Positions 7,506 through 18,073 of a DNA stretch of 64,000 nt are shown piece after piece. Position numbers and translations under genes: made by a program. Origin of the DNA: Sedimenticola hydrogenitrophicus (GTDB lineage: Bacteria; Pseudomonadota; Gammaproteobacteria; Chromatiales; Chromatiaceae). Below the pieces are notes generated by a model. The model saw nothing but the letters and a program-made list of their open reading frames with translations, was not told where the DNA came from and made no database searches. Position 1 is the first letter of the stretch. Every line of letters starts with the position of its first letter. Location: assembly GCF_029017505.1 (NCBI RefSeq), contig NZ_JAQGEI010000001.1, forward strand, positions 241,611 through 305,610. The letters run 5' to 3'.

Positions 7506-10500
7506 TCAATTTCTTCCTTTCGCGGCCCGTCTTCGCCTGGGTGTTGGCGATCGTGACCATGCTCGCCGGCATCATGGCGATCTTCGTGTTGCCGATTCAG
7601 CGATATCCCGACGTCGCGCCGCCGGCCGTCGAGATTCAGTCCGATTATCCCGGGGCCTCGGCCGACACGGTGTCGAACACCGTGGTGCAGGTCATCGAGC
7701 AGGAGATGACCGGGATCGATAACCTCCTCTATATGAGTTCGACCGCGGATTCCTCCGGACACGCCACCGTCACGCTGACCTTCGCGGCAGGCACCGATCC
7801 GGACATCGCGCAGGTGCAGGTGCAGAACAAGCTCAAGCTGGCCGAGCCGCGGCTTCCCGAAGTGGTGCGCCAACAGGGGATCAGCGTGGAGAAGGCCAGC
7901 TCCAGCTTTCTGATGGTGATGGCCTTCGTCTCCACCGATGGACGCCTCAGCAAGCAGGACCTGGCCGATTTCATCAGCTCCGAGCTGGCCGAGCCCATAG
8001 GCCGGGTGACCGGTGTGGGGAGCGTGCAGGTCTTCGGGTCGGAATACGCGATGCGGATCTGGCTGGACCCTTCGGCCTTGATCAACTACGGCCTGACCGT
8101 CGCCGACGTGATCGCCGCCATCGAGGCGCAGAACGCCCAGGTCACCGCCGGCCAGCTTGGCGGCCTGCCTGCCGTGGACGGACAGCAGCTCAACGCGACC
8201 GTGACCGCGCAAACCCTGCTGAACTCCCCCGAGGAGTTCCGAAAGATCCTGCTCAAGAGCAACCCGGATGGCTCCCGGGTGCTCCTGGAAAACGTGGCCC
8301 GAATCGGGCTCGGCGGCGGCGCGGTTAACATCGACACCTTTTACGATGGCGAGCCGGCTGCCGGATTGGCCATCAATCTGGCCCCGGGCGCCAACGCGCT
8401 GGAAGTGACCGACGCCGTTAGATCCCGCATCGAGGAACTTGCGCCTTACTACCCGGAAGGGGTGGAGGTGCGCTACCCGTTTCAGACCGCGCCGTTTGTG
8501 GAAGCGTCCATGGAAGCGGTCGTTCAGACCATCATCGAGGCGATTGCCCTGGTGATTCTGGTGATGCTGTTGTTCCTGCAGAGCTGGCGCGCCACCCTGA
8601 TTCCCGCGATTGCCATACCGGTGGTGCTGCTGGGCACGTTTGCGGTGATGGCCGCCTTCGGGTTTTCCATCAACATGCTGACCCTCTTCGGGCTGGTCCT
8701 GGCGATCGGACTGCTGGTGGACGATGCGATCGTCGTGGTGGAGAACGTCGAGCGGGTGATGCACGAGGATCGCCTCGGCCCGATGGAGGCGACCCGCAAA
8801 TCGATGGGGCAGATCGCGGGCGCGCTCGTCGGGATCGGCGTCGTATTGTCGGCTGTATTCATACCCATGGCCTTCTTCCCCGGCTCCACGGGGGCGATCT
8901 ACCGCCAGTTTTCCCTGAGCATTGCCGGCGCGATGATCCTCTCGGTCCTCGTCGCGCTCATCCTGAGCCCCATGCTGTGCGGCCGCGTGCTGAAGGCTTC
9001 CCACGAACGGACCCTGATGCAGCGGCTGTTCGGCTGGTTCGAAGCCGGGTTGCGGCGTTTGACCCGGGGCTATGTGTGGCTGGTCGGTCATACCGCCCGC
9101 CATGTCTGGCTCTACAGTTTCGCTTTTCTGGGTATCGTCGGCGTGGTCGCCGTTCTCTTCATGCGGTTGCCGGGCGGCTTTCTGCCGGCTGAGGACCAGG
9201 GTTTCGTCGTGGTCCAATATCAGTTGCCCGCGGGCGCGACCCAACAACGGACCATCGACACGATGGAGACCATCGAGAATTACTTTCTGGAGCAGGATGC
9301 GGTGCGGGGCATCTTTACGATCGCCGGCTTCAGTTTTGCCGGCCGGGCGCAGAACGCGGGGCTGGCTTTCGTCAATCTCAAGCCCTGGAGCGAACGCGAT
9401 CCCGAGACCCAAAGCGCCGGGGCCGTCATCCAACGGGCGAACCGGGCGCTCTTCGGTCTGGTGCGCGACGGGCAGGCGTTCGCGTTCAACCTGCCGCCGA
9501 TCCCGGCCCTGGGTCGGGCGTTGGGCTTCGAGCTGCAATTACAGGACCGCGGCGCCATCGGCCACGAGGCCCTGATCCAGGCCCAGGGGCAGTTGCTGCA
9601 GCTCGCGGCGAAAAGCCCCGTCCTGACGAGCGTGCGCCCGAACGGTCTGCCCGACAATCCACGCTACAAGCTCGACATCGATCACGAGAAGGCCCAGACC
9701 CTCGGCGTGTCGCTCGCCGAGATCAACCAGCTCCTGTCGGTGACCTGGGGCTCCCGCTACGTCAACGACTTCCTTCATGAGGGGCGGGTCAAGCGGGTTT
9801 ATGTCCAGGGCGACGCCCCTTTCCGGATGCTGCCGGAGGACTTCGACGAATGGTACCTGCGAAACGCCGGCGGCGGCATGACCCCCTTGAGCGAGCTGAC
9901 CAGCGGCCGCTGGGAGTATGGCTCGCCGCGTCTCGAGCGCTTCAACGGCGTGCCATCGCGCCAGATCCAGGGCGAGCCGGCGCCGGGCTACAGCACGGGC
10001 GAGGCCATGGCCGAGATGGAGCGCCTGATCGGCCAACTGCCCGAGGGTGTTGCCGGGGCCTGGAGCGGCATGTCCTACCAGGAACGCCAGGCCGGCGCGC
10101 AGGCGCCGCTGCTCTACGCGCTTTCGGTTCTGGTGGTGTTTCTGGCGCTGGCGGCCCTCTATGAAAGCTGGACGATCCCGATTTCCGTCATGCTGGCGGT
10201 TCCGTTGGGCGTGCTTGGCGCGGTGCTCGCGGCCATGGTCCGGGGCCTGCCCAATGATGTGTTCTTCCAGGTCGGCATCCTGACCACCGTCGGCGTGACC
10301 GCGCGCAACGCCATCCTCCTGGTGGAGTTCGCCCGGACGCTGGAAGCCCAGGGGATGGAGCTGATCAAGGCAACCAAGGAAGCCGCGCGTGTCCGGTTGC
10401 GGCCTATCTTGATGACGTCGGTGGCGTTCAGCATGGGGGTGCTGCCGCTCGCTTTCGCCACCGGGGCCGGCGCCACGACCCGAATCGCCATCGGCACGGC

Positions 10501-10669
10501 CGTTCTCGGGGGGATGATTTCGGCAACGATTCTGGGGACCTTCTTCATTCCGCTCTTTTACGTCGTCGTTCGCCGTATCACCGATTTTCTGAGCCGGCGT
10601 GTGCCGGGCAACGGGCGCACCGGTACCATGGCGTCCGAACAGTCAGGAGAAGGGGCGCGCCATGAATAG
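7502..10669 (+). CDS. acrB: RND multidrug transporter, AcrB/MexB (HAE1) family
   Basis: Full-length pump of 1,055 residues (AcrB is 1,049). It starts with GTG, giving [17 protein letters not shown], the standard first helix. [20 protein letters not shown] near residue 400 carries the paired Asp residues of the proton relay in TM4. [10 protein letters not shown] and the repeated porter domains are present, with 12 membrane segments expected. It is translationally coupled to acrA and overlaps the OprM-like gene by 8 bases. Substrate range cannot be predicted. Confidence 0.95.
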   Translation: MINFFLSRPVFAWVLAIVTMLAGIMAIFVLPIQRYPDVAPPAVEIQSDYPGASADTVSNTVVQVIEQEMTGIDNLLYMSSTADSSGHATVTLTFAAGTDPDIAQVQVQNKLKLAEPRLPEVVRQQGISVEKASSSFLMVMAFVSTDGRLSKQDLADFISSELAEPIGRVTGVGSVQVFGSEYAMRIWLDPSALINYGLTVADVIAAIEAQNAQVTAGQLGGLPAVDGQQLNATVTAQTLLNSPEEFRKILLKSNPDGSRVLLENVARIGLGGGAVNIDTFYDGEPAAGLAINLAPGANALEVTDAVRSRIEELAPYYPEGVEVRYPFQTAPFVEASMEAVVQTIIEAIALVILVMLLFLQSWRATLIPAIAIPVVLLGTFAVMAAFGFSINMLTLFGLVLAIGLLVDDAIVVVENVERVMHEDRLGPMEATRKSMGQIAGALVGIGVVLSAVFIPMAFFPGSTGAIYRQFSLSIAGAMILSVLVALILSPMLCGRVLKASHERTLMQRLFGWFEAGLRRLTRGYVWLVGHTARHVWLYSFAFLGIVGVVAVLFMRLPGGFLPAEDQGFVVVQYQLPAGATQQRTIDTMETIENYFLEQDAVRGIFTIAGFSFAGRAQNAGLAFVNLKPWSERDPETQSAGAVIQRANRALFGLVRDGQAFAFNLPPIPALGRALGFELQLQDRGAIGHEALIQAQGQLLQLAAKSPVLTSVRPNGLPDNPRYKLDIDHEKAQTLGVSLAEINQLLSVTWGSRYVNDFLHEGRVKRVYVQGDAPFRMLPEDFDEWYLRNAGGGMTPLSELTSGRWEYGSPRLERFNGVPSRQIQGEPAPGYSTGEAMAEMERLIGQLPEGVAGAWSGMSYQERQAGAQAPLLYALSVLVVFLALAALYESWTIPISVMLAVPLGVLGAVLAAMVRGLPNDVFFQVGILTTVGVTARNAILLVEFARTLEAQGMELIKATKEAARVRLRPILMTSVAFSMGVLPLAFATGAGATTRIAIGTAVLGGMISATILGTFFIPLFYVVVRRITDFLSRRVPGNGRTGTMASEQSGEGARHE

Positions 10670-12137
10670 AGGGGCCTTGTTGATCGGCATGCTTGTGCTC
10701 TGGCTCGGCGGATGCTCGCTCGCCCCAGAGCTCAGCAAGCCCGAAACGGCGGTGCCGCAGGACTGGTCCTCGAGCGCGCTGGCGCAAGGGGAGGAAATCC
10801 CCACCGATTGGTGGCGTCGTTTCGGCGATCCGGCGCTCGTCGACCTTGTTGAAGAAGCGCTCAGCGCCAACACGGATTTGCAACAGGCCGCCGCCCGCGT
10901 GGCCGAGGCGCGGGCGCTTCTCACCGGCCGGGAGGCGGAGCGGTATCCGCTTCTGGAGATCGAAGGTAATGCCGCCCGCCAGTCCCTGAGCGAGGAGACC
11001 GCGACGTCTGCCGGCCGCGGCGGGGAAACCTTCACCGATCTCCAGGTCGGCGGCGTACTCTCTTACGAGCTGGACCTGTGGGGGCGGCTCGCGAACGCCA
11101 GCGAGGCGGCGCGGACACGGCTTCTGGCCAGCGCGGCCAACCGCGAGGCGGTTCGGCTGGCGGTGATCGGAGAGGTGGCCAACGGCTACTTCAATCTGCG
11201 TGCGCTCGACCGTCAGATCGAGATCGCCAAGCGCACCGTGGCGTCCCGCCGTGAAACGGTGGCATTGCAGCGTACCCGGTTCGAAGGCGGCGATGTTGAC
11301 GAGCTGACCCTGCGGCAGGCCGAGTCGGAACTTGCAGCGGCCGAGTCCGAGCTGCCGGCGCTTCGCCGGCAACGCACGCTTCAGCGCAATGCGCTTGCCG
11401 TCCTTCTGGGGCGCAGTCCGCAAGAGATCGCCGAGCGGCCGATCGCCGTGGCGCGCCCGATCGATGCGATCGATGCCCCTGCCAGCGTCCCGGGGGGCCG
11501 GCCCGCCGATCTGATCGTTCGCCGTCCTGACATCGCCGCGGCGGAGCAGGAACTGGCGGCGACGAACGCCGAAATCGGTGTCGCCCGGGCGGCGTTTCTG
11601 CCCACGATTTCGTTTGCCGGACTCCTTGGCCTGCAAAGTGCGTCGGGCGGCGACCTGTTCCAGGGATCGGCGTCCACCTGGCAGTTCGGTGGGTCACTGC
11701 TCGGGCCGCTTCTGGACTTCGGACGCGCCGAGGCCTTGGTGGCCCAGGCGGAGGCACGCCAGCGCCAGGCGCTGATCGCCTATCGGGCGACCGTGCAGAC
11801 GGCCTTCCAGGAAGTGCTCGACGCCCTGGCGGGTCTGCGCCGCTCGGAGCAGCGCCTGCAGGCGCAGGCCCGCCAAGTGGCGGCGCTGCGACGGACCATC
11901 GAACTGGCCCGGCAGCGTTATGAAGGCGGGGTCTCCAGCTACCTGGAAGTGCTGGACGCCGAGCGCAGCCTGTTCACCACCGAGCTCGGCCTGGTAGAGA
12001 CCCAGCGCGAACGTCTGCAATCATCCGTGAACTTGTACCGGGCCCTGGGTGGCGGTTGGCACGGATCCTTGGTCACGGAGGCGACGGATCCTGAGCCGGA
12101 ACCCGCCGACCCCCCACGAGGTCAGCGAGGGTCTTGA
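10662..12137 (+). CDS. oprM: outer-membrane efflux lipoprotein, NodT/OprM family
   Basis: Trimeric TolC-like exit duct of 491 residues. Start at 10662, coupled to acrB, giving [18 protein letters not shown] with lipobox LGGC. Two repeats of the outer-membrane efflux family are seen: [18 protein letters not shown] plus [18 protein letters not shown] in the first half, and [20 protein letters not shown] in the second. It completes the third component of the pump, and could also serve EmrAB or the ABC systems nearby. Confidence 0.92.
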   Translation: MNRGALLIGMLVLWLGGCSLAPELSKPETAVPQDWSSSALAQGEEIPTDWWRRFGDPALVDLVEEALSANTDLQQAAARVAEARALLTGREAERYPLLEIEGNAARQSLSEETATSAGRGGETFTDLQVGGVLSYELDLWGRLANASEAARTRLLASAANREAVRLAVIGEVANGYFNLRALDRQIEIAKRTVASRRETVALQRTRFEGGDVDELTLRQAESELAAAESELPALRRQRTLQRNALAVLLGRSPQEIAERPIAVARPIDAIDAPASVPGGRPADLIVRRPDIAAAEQELAATNAEIGVARAAFLPTISFAGLLGLQSASGGDLFQGSASTWQFGGSLLGPLLDFGRAEALVAQAEARQRQALIAYRATVQTAFQEVLDALAGLRRSEQRLQAQARQVAALRRTIELARQRYEGGVSSYLEVLDAERSLFTTELGLVETQRERLQSSVNLYRALGGGWHGSLVTEATDPEPEPADPPRGQRGS

Positions 12138-12147
12138 CGAAGGCCGG

Positions 12148-13251
12148 ATGGGCACGCGGCTTGCGGGCCTCCTTGTAAAGGAGATGATTCAGTTGCTGCG
12201 CGACCGCGTGATGCTGGTCTTGATCCTCTGGCTTTACACGATCGAGGTGGTGATCTGCGCCTACGCCCTGTCCTTCGAAGTCAATGACATGCCGCTCGCC
12301 GTCGTCGACCTCGACCAGACATCGGCGAGTCGCGCCCTGGTCGAAAGCTTTATGGTAACAGACGCGTTCGCGCCCGCCGGGTATCCCGCTAACGCGCCTG
12401 CGGCGACAGATTGGCTTCAGACGGGCCGGGCACGTGTTGCGCTCGTCATCCCGGAACGCTTCCAGCATGATTTGGCGAGGGGCGACGCGCCTACCGTGCA
12501 GGTACTCCTTGACGGGACCAATTCGAACATGGCGGCACAGGCCCGCGGTTATGCGCTTGAGATCGTCAACCGTTTCCAGGCGGCTTCGACAACCGCAGCG
12601 GCGTCGGGAGGGGGTGTCCAGCCGGTAGTCCGGGTCTGGTACAACCCTGACCAGACCTACACCTCATTCGTGGTGCTTTCCATGATTGCGCTTGCCGCCA
12701 TGATGGTGGGGGTGATCCATCCAGCGGCCTCCATCGTCCGCGAGAAAGAAGCCGGCACTATCGAGCAGCTCCAGGTGACGCCGATCGGCACGGCGGAGCT
12801 CTTCGTCGCCAAGACCTTCCCGACACTCGTTATCGGGCTCCTCTCGATATTCCCAAGCCTCTTGATCGTCTGGTGGTTCGGCGTGCCTATGCGGGGCAGC
12901 TTCCTTCTCTTCCTTGCGCTCACTGCGGTATTCCTTGTGAGCGCGATTTCGCTGGGCGTGCTGATCGCAAGCGTGAGCCGAACATTGCAGCAGGCCCTTT
13001 TGCTAAGCTTTTTCAGCTTGTTCCCGTTGATGTTCCTCTCCGGGACACTTGCGCCCGTTGAAAGCATGCCCGGGTTATTGCAAACTCTCTCTCTCGGGAG
13101 CCCGCTGCGCCATTACATGGACGTGATCCTCGGCGTGTTCCTGAAAGGGATAGGCCTGTCCGAGCTTTGGCCGCAGGCGCTCGCGCTCTTGGTGATCGGC
13201 GCGCCTCTTTTCGCCACAGCGATGCTCATCTTTCGGCGCGGCAAGCCATAG
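12148..13251 (+). CDS. ABC-2 type transporter permease (YhhJ-like), orphan
   Basis: Inner-membrane permease of 367 residues: one N-terminal helix (VMLVLILWLYTIEVVICAYA), a large periplasmic domain with PLAVVDLDQ, and five C-terminal helices. The conserved IHPAASIVREKEAGTIEQLQ loop and LFPLMFLSGTLAPVESMP are typical of ABC-2 exporters. Start chosen at the ATG preceded by AAGG; an upstream in-frame ATG lies inside the OprM-like gene. No ATPase gene adjoins it. Partner ATPase could be the RbbA-like protein encoded at 15302-18073 on the other strand. Confidence 0.85.
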   Translation: MGTRLAGLLVKEMIQLLRDRVMLVLILWLYTIEVVICAYALSFEVNDMPLAVVDLDQTSASRALVESFMVTDAFAPAGYPANAPAATDWLQTGRARVALVIPERFQHDLARGDAPTVQVLLDGTNSNMAAQARGYALEIVNRFQAASTTAAASGGGVQPVVRVWYNPDQTYTSFVVLSMIALAAMMVGVIHPAASIVREKEAGTIEQLQVTPIGTAELFVAKTFPTLVIGLLSIFPSLLIVWWFGVPMRGSFLLFLALTAVFLVSAISLGVLIASVSRTLQQALLLSFFSLFPLMFLSGTLAPVESMPGLLQTLSLGSPLRHYMDVILGVFLKGIGLSELWPQALALLVIGAPLFATAMLIFRRGKP

Positions 13252-13289
13252 TGGTTTCGGCTGCGACTGTCCTCTGGCTCGGAGAATTG

Positions 13290-13385
13290 GTAAGGCTGTC
13301 AATCGGCACCCAATCGGGAGCCCCAATCGGCGTACGGCCGTTCCCATCCGTCGCGTTCACATCCACCCCGCGCAGCGGTGTTTGG
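13290..13385 (-). pseudogene. ankyrin-repeat gene remnant
   Basis: The minus strand reads TPLRGVDVNATDGNGRTPIG, a near-perfect ankyrin repeat seam, but has no start or continuing repeat. It lies on the far side of an IS fragment from an ankyrin gene in the same orientation and correct N-to-C order. I infer that it is the detached tail of that gene. Confidence 0.5.
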
Positions 13386-13449
13386 ACTTGCTTCGGAAAA
13401 GTGGAGAGCACCTGTAGTTTAAAAAGCAGCAAGCAAGGAAAGGTGCGGA

Positions 13450-13599
13450 ATGAGTTCACGTCAGAAGCAATTTACAGAAGAGTTCAAGCGCGAGGCGGTT
13501 CGTCTTGTGGAGGAAAGCGGTCGGACGATGGCGGATATTGCCGAGGATCTGGGCGTTGGCAAATCGACGCTTGGCAAATGGCGTCGTCAGTATCGGGAG
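13450..13599 (+). mobile_element. IS3-family orfA transposase fragment
   Basis: The first 50 codons of an IS3-type OrfA are intact: MSSRQKQFTEEFKREAVRLV followed by the helix-turn-helix TMADIAEDLGVGKSTLGKWR. After RQYRE the frame leaves the family. The leucine zipper, orfB and right inverted repeat are all missing. Its presumed left end (about 13400-13449, with AAGGAAAGG before the ATG) shows no terminal repeat that I can confirm. It is a non-mobile relic. Confidence 0.8.
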
Positions 13600-13605
13600 G
13601 AGGCG

Positions 13606-13941
13606 CTAGGTTTGACGGCGCTTCATGATGCTTCGCAGCTCCGCCCGCAACGCCTGTTGGAGGGCGATTTCCTCGCGGAGCGCATGGGCCGTCTCTATGT
13701 GGCCGTTGCGCATCGCCGTGTTGAGCGGCGTCCTGTTCGCCTCATCGCGCGGGTGCGGGCGTGCGCCGCGTTTCATGAGGGCAATCGCCGTGTCGGTGTG
13801 TCCCCCGGCGGCGGCATGGTGCAGCGGAGTCTGGCCGTCATCGGTCGCCACGTTTATGTCCGCGCCTTCCCGGAGCAGGGTGATAACCATCCCGGTCTTT
13901 CCCTGCCTCGCCGCGCGCAACAAATCTCGCTCAAGGCTCAT
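13606..13941 (-). CDS. small ankyrin-repeat protein, possibly truncated
   Basis: A 111-residue protein with about three ankyrin repeats: LLREGADINVATDDGQTPLH, then AAGGHTDTAIALMKRGARPH and NRTPLNTAMRNGHIETAHAL. The ATG at 13941 has a strong GGAAGGGGG before it; longer in-frame starts cross an unrelated remnant. The stop falls 7 bases from the IS3 fragment junction, so the C-terminus may be cut by the insertion. Such proteins act by protein-protein contact; no partner is evident. There is no signal peptide. Confidence 0.65.
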   Translation of the reverse strand: MSLERDLLRAARQGKTGMVITLLREGADINVATDDGQTPLHHAAAGGHTDTAIALMKRGARPHPRDEANRTPLNTAMRNGHIETAHALREEIALQQALRAELRSIMKRRQT

Positions 13942-13997
13942 CGGCACCCCCTTCCGGCGCTGGTAATCCTCGTGCTCGGGGCCGATGTGCAGGGCTG

Positions 13998-14168
13998 GCG
14001 GTCCGTGTCGTAGAAGAGGTCGTTCTCGAAGACCAGGCTCAGGGTGCCGGTTTCCGTCTCGTCGGCCGCGAGGGCCGGCAGCGACCCTATGGAACCTGTC
14101 ACAGTCACCACCAAGGCGGCCAACCATTTTCCCTTGAATAGCGGACTTGTCCCGATTTTCTTTCTCAT
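13998..14168 (-). pseudogene. LpxR-like (DUF2219) lipid A deacylase, N-terminal stub
   Basis: It starts with MRKKIGTSPLFKGKWLAALV, a signal peptide ending near PALA|ADE, followed by GTLSLVFENDLFYDTDR, the conserved N-terminal strand of LpxR-family outer-membrane 3'-O-deacylases. The family similarity ends there, and only an unrelated tail remains before the stop at 13938. The rest of the ~300-residue barrel is gone. It lies 8 bases after the ABC permease and was probably the last gene of that operon. Confidence 0.6.
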
Positions 14169-14176
14169 CTGCAAGC

Positions 14177-15298
14177 TCAAGCCATGCTGCTGATGGTGCG
14201 TCGGAAGCGCGCCAGTGCCAGACCGAACAAGGCGGCTCCGATCGCGGCGATGGCGATGAACTGCGGCCAGACGGCGGCGAGGCCCGCGCCGCGGTACAGG
14301 ATCGCCTGGGCGAGCATTACGAAATGCGTGTTGGGCGCGGCGAGCATGATGTACTGGACGGCCTCCGGCATGCTCTCGCGCGGCGTCGAGCCGCCGGAGA
14401 GCATCTGCAGCGGCAGCAGCACCAGCATGAGCAGCAGGGCGAACTGCGGCATGGAGCGGGCGACGGTGCCGAGGAAGATGCCCATCGAGGTGGTCGCGAA
14501 CAGATGCAGCGCCGTGCCGGCCAGGAACAGCGCGAGCGATCCTTGGATCGGCACGGACAGCCAGCCCTGCACGACGGCGGTGAGCGCGAAGGCGGTGGCG
14601 GCAAGGACGACCAGCGCCATCGCCCACACCTTGCTGCTCATGATCTCGAAAGGCGTGACCGGCATGACCAGCAGATGCTCGACGGTGCCGTGCTCGCGCT
14701 CGCGGATCAGCGCCGCGCCGGTGAGGACGATGGAGAGCATGGTCACGTTGTTGATGACCTGCATGATGGCGCCGAACCACGACTTGTTGAGCTGGGGATT
14801 GAAGCGCGCCCGGAGCGCCAGATCGACCGGCAACTCCGGAACCTCGCGGTAGCGCCGCGCGAAGGCGCGCACCTCGTCGTTGACGATGGTCTGGATGTAA
14901 CCGCTGCCGGTGAAGGCCTGGCTCATGCGCGTGGCATCGACGTTGAGCTGGATCGTCGGTCGGCGTCCGCGCAGGACGTCGCGCTGGAAGTTGGGCGGGA
15001 TGTCGAGGGCGAAGGTGTCGAGGCCGGCATCCATGCGGGCGTCCATCTCGGCCTGGTCGATCAGCTCGGGCGGCAGGAAATAGGGCGGGTAGAAGGCGCT
15101 GACGATGCGCCAGGAGAGCGGCGAGCGATCCTCGTTCACCACCGCGATCGGCGCCTTGTTGAGGGTCTCCGGCATGGCCGTGGCCGCCGTATAGACCGAA
15201 ACGGTGAAGGCATAGACGATCAACACCAGCATGATCGGGTCGCGGGCGAGACCGCGCAGCTCCTTGATACCGAGATGCAGGATGTTGGCCGCGCGCAC
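14177..15298 (-). CDS. ABC-2 type transporter permease (YhhJ-like)
   Basis: A 373-residue inner-membrane permease: one N-terminal helix (PIMLVLIVYAFTVSVYTAA), a periplasmic domain, then five helices. EREHGTVEHLLVMPVTPFEI is the conserved loop. It starts 3 bases after the stop of the RbbA-like gene. The layout HlyD - ATPase/permease fusion - permease is that of the E. coli yhiI-rbbA-yhhJ locus, so the three probably form one exporter. Substrate unknown. Confidence 0.88.
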   Translation of the reverse strand: MRAANILHLGIKELRGLARDPIMLVLIVYAFTVSVYTAATAMPETLNKAPIAVVNEDRSPLSWRIVSAFYPPYFLPPELIDQAEMDARMDAGLDTFALDIPPNFQRDVLRGRRPTIQLNVDATRMSQAFTGSGYIQTIVNDEVRAFARRYREVPELPVDLALRARFNPQLNKSWFGAIMQVINNVTMLSIVLTGAALIREREHGTVEHLLVMPVTPFEIMSSKVWAMALVVLAATAFALTAVVQGWLSVPIQGSLALFLAGTALHLFATTSMGIFLGTVARSMPQFALLLMLVLLPLQMLSGGSTPRESMPEAVQYIMLAAPNTHFVMLAQAILYRGAGLAAVWPQFIAIAAIGAALFGLALARFRRTISSMA

Positions 15299-15301
15299 GG
15301 C

Positions 15302-18073
15302 TCAGGTCTCCTGCTTCTTGAGCAGCGCGGCGGACAGCCCGATCAGGATCGGCACGGCGAGCGCCAGCGGGAGAAAGGCGGCATGCAGGTCGGAGAAGTT
15401 CAGGGCCTTCGAGAAGGTGCCGCGTGCAATGGTCAGGAAATGTGTGGTCGGATAGACCTCGCCGATCAGCCGGCCCATCCCTTCCAAGGACGACACCGGG
15501 TCGATCATGCCCGAGAAATTCGCCGCCGGCAGGATGGTGAGCACCGCCGTGCCGAAGATCGCCGCGATCTGGCTGCGCATGAAGGTCGAGATGAGCAGAC
15601 CCACGGCCGTGGCGGCACCGACATAGAGCAGCGCGCCCGCCGCCAGCGTCAGGAAACTGCCCTTCAGCGGCACGCCGAAAACCGTCACCGCGAGCAACGT
15701 GAGCAGCAGGAAGCTCAGGAAAGACAGCACCACATAAGGCAACTGCTTGCCGAGCAGGAACTCGAGCCGCGTGGTGGGCGTGACGTAGAAGTTGGTGATC
15801 GAGCCGAGTTCCTTCTCTTGCACGACGCTGAGCGCCGCGAGCATGGCCGGGATCAGCATGAGCAGCAGCGGGATCACTGCCGGCACCATCGCCACCAGGC
15901 TCTTGACGTCCGGGTTATAGCGGAACCGGGTCTCGATATTGACGAGCCCCGCCAAAGCCTCGCCGTAGCCGGCTTCCCGCGCCTTGGTCGCCAGCCAGTG
16001 GGCATGAATCCCCTGCACATAGCCGCGGACGGTCTCCGCCCGCGTGGGCATGGCGCCGTCGATCCAGGCGCCGATCTCGACCCGCCGGCTCCGGGCGATG
16101 TCGCGCGCGAAGCCCGGTGGGATCTCGATCGCCAGACTGATGTCGCCCTCGCGCATTCGCCGGTCGAGATCCTCGTAGTCGGTGATCGGCGCCCGCTCGA
16201 CGAAGTAGCGGGAACCGGCGAGGTTGAGCGTATAGTCGCGGCTGACGGTGGTCTGGTCGCGGTCGAGGACCGCGAAGGTGAGATCCTCGACATCGAGGTT
16301 GATCCCATAGCCCATCACGAACATCAGGATGACGTTGCCGAGCAGCGCCAGGGTCAGCCGGATGGGATCGCGGCGCAGTTCCAGCGCTTCGCGCCGGGCG
16401 TAGCTCGCCATGCGGCGGGGATCGAAGAACCGGCGACCGCCACTCGACCCGCCATCATCGCCGTTCGCGCCCTCGGCCGCGCGCGGCGCGGCAGCGGCCC
16501 CGCCTTCGCCAACGGCGTCCTCGAGGTAACGGATGAAGGCCTCTTCGAGGCTCTCGACACCCCGCTGCTGTATGATCCCCGCCGGCGTATCGGTGACCAG
16601 CACTCGGCCGGCGTGCATGAGCGAGAGGCGGTCACAGCGCTCGGCCTCGTTCATGAAATGGGTGGAGATGAAGACGGTGACGCCGTCACGGCGCGACAGC
16701 TCCACCAAGATGCGCCAGAAGGCGTCGCGCGCCACGGGGTCCACGCCGGAGGTGGGCTCGTCCAGGATCAGCATCTGCGGCTTGTGGATCATGGCGACCG
16801 CAAGCGACAGGCGCTGGCGGACGCCGAGAGGCAACTTCCCCGGCAGACTGTCGAGGACCGCGCCGAGGTCGAAACGTGCGGCCATCTCCTCGACACGACC
16901 CGGAATGTCGCCGGGCGCGACGTGAAACAGGCGCGCGTGCAGCGCCAGGTTCTGGCGCACCGTGAGCTCGGTGTAGAGCGAGAAGAACTGCGACATGTAG
17001 CCGACGCGGCGGCGCGTCGCCAGATCGTGCGGGTCCACTTCGTGTCCGAACAGCCAGGCCCGACCTTCGCTCGGCGGCAGCAGGCCGGTCAGCATCTTCA
17101 TCGTCGTCGTCTTGCCGCAGCCGTTGGAGCCGACGAAGCCGAAGATCTCGCCGCGCCGGATGCGGAAGGAGACATGATCGACGGCGGTGAACTCGCCGAA
17201 GCGCATGGTCAGATCCCGGGCCTCGATTGCGGTATCGTCATCGTCTTCCGGCCGCGGCGGAATCTCGACCGCTCGATAATCCCGGCGCCTGTCCTCCTGC
17301 AGCAAGGCGATAAAGGCCGCGTCCAGCGAGGTCGTACGCGTCTGCCGTCTCAGGCCTTCCGGGGTGTCCACAGCCAGCACCCGCCCGCCGTCCATTGCCG
17401 CCAGCCAGTCGAAGCGCGCCGCTTCCTCCATATAGGCCGTGGCCACCAGCACGCTCATGCCGGGCCGGGTGCGGCGGATGCCGGCGATCAGCTCCCAGAA
17501 CTGCCGCCGCGACAGGGGATCGACGCCGGTGGTGGGCTCGTCGAGGATCAGCAGGTCCGGGTCGTGGATCAGCGCACAGCACAGGCCGAGCTTCTGCTTC
17601 ATCCCACCGGAGAGCTTGCCGGCCGGGCGGTCGAGGAACGGCTTGAGCCCGGTGGCCTGGGTCAGCGACACGATGCGCCAACCTCGCTCGCCGCCATCGT
17701 GCCCGAACAGGCGGCCGAAGAAATCGAGGTTCTCGAAAACCGAAAGCGTCGGGTAGAGGTTGCGGCCCAGACCCTGCGGCATGTAGGCGATGCGCGGACA
17801 GGCCATTCGGCGGTAAGGCGCATTGCTCATGTCGCCGCCGAGCACCTCGACCGTTCCCGCCTGAACCTTCCGGGCGCCGGCGACGAGCGCCAGCAGGCTC
17901 GATTTGCCGACGCCATCCGGGCCGATCAGCCCCGCAAGGCATCCGGCCGGGATGGCGAGATCGACGGCGTCGAGCGCGTGCACCTTGCCGTAGCGCAGGG
18001 ACACATCGCGCAGGCGCGCAACCGCCGCCGCGCCGCCGCCATCCTCGATCTGAGCATCCAGATCACGGCTCAT
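15302..18073 (-). CDS. ABC transporter fusion: two ATPase domains plus ABC-2 permease (RbbA-like)
   Basis: A 923-residue protein. First nucleotide-binding domain: Walker [10 protein letters not shown], signature LSGGMKQKL, Walker [14 protein letters not shown]. Second: [10 protein letters not shown], a divergent signature LPLGVRQRL, and [12 protein letters not shown]. From about residue 550 there is an ABC-2 permease with helices including PVSSLEGMG near its end. Such fusions need a partner permease, encoded directly downstream. Start overlaps the HlyD stop by 4 bases. RbbA was once described as ribosome-associated, but the fused permease and the neighbours favour export. Confidence 0.9.
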   Translation of the reverse strand: MSRDLDAQIEDGGGAAAVARLRDVSLRYGKVHALDAVDLAIPAGCLAGLIGPDGVGKSSLLALVAGARKVQAGTVEVLGGDMSNAPYRRMACPRIAYMPQGLGRNLYPTLSVFENLDFFGRLFGHDGGERGWRIVSLTQATGLKPFLDRPAGKLSGGMKQKLGLCCALIHDPDLLILDEPTTGVDPLSRRQFWELIAGIRRTRPGMSVLVATAYMEEAARFDWLAAMDGGRVLAVDTPEGLRRQTRTTSLDAAFIALLQEDRRRDYRAVEIPPRPEDDDDTAIEARDLTMRFGEFTAVDHVSFRIRRGEIFGFVGSNGCGKTTTMKMLTGLLPPSEGRAWLFGHEVDPHDLATRRRVGYMSQFFSLYTELTVRQNLALHARLFHVAPGDIPGRVEEMAARFDLGAVLDSLPGKLPLGVRQRLSLAVAMIHKPQMLILDEPTSGVDPVARDAFWRILVELSRRDGVTVFISTHFMNEAERCDRLSLMHAGRVLVTDTPAGIIQQRGVESLEEAFIRYLEDAVGEGGAAAAPRAAEGANGDDGGSSGGRRFFDPRRMASYARREALELRRDPIRLTLALLGNVILMFVMGYGINLDVEDLTFAVLDRDQTTVSRDYTLNLAGSRYFVERAPITDYEDLDRRMREGDISLAIEIPPGFARDIARSRRVEIGAWIDGAMPTRAETVRGYVQGIHAHWLATKAREAGYGEALAGLVNIETRFRYNPDVKSLVAMVPAVIPLLLMLIPAMLAALSVVQEKELGSITNFYVTPTTRLEFLLGKQLPYVVLSFLSFLLLTLLAVTVFGVPLKGSFLTLAAGALLYVGAATAVGLLISTFMRSQIAAIFGTAVLTILPAANFSGMIDPVSSLEGMGRLIGEVYPTTHFLTIARGTFSKALNFSDLHAAFLPLALAVPILIGLSAALLKKQET

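Noticed and set aside
7082..9538. An 818-codon minus-strand open frame
   Set aside because: Antisense to acrA/acrB with biased composition and no family match.
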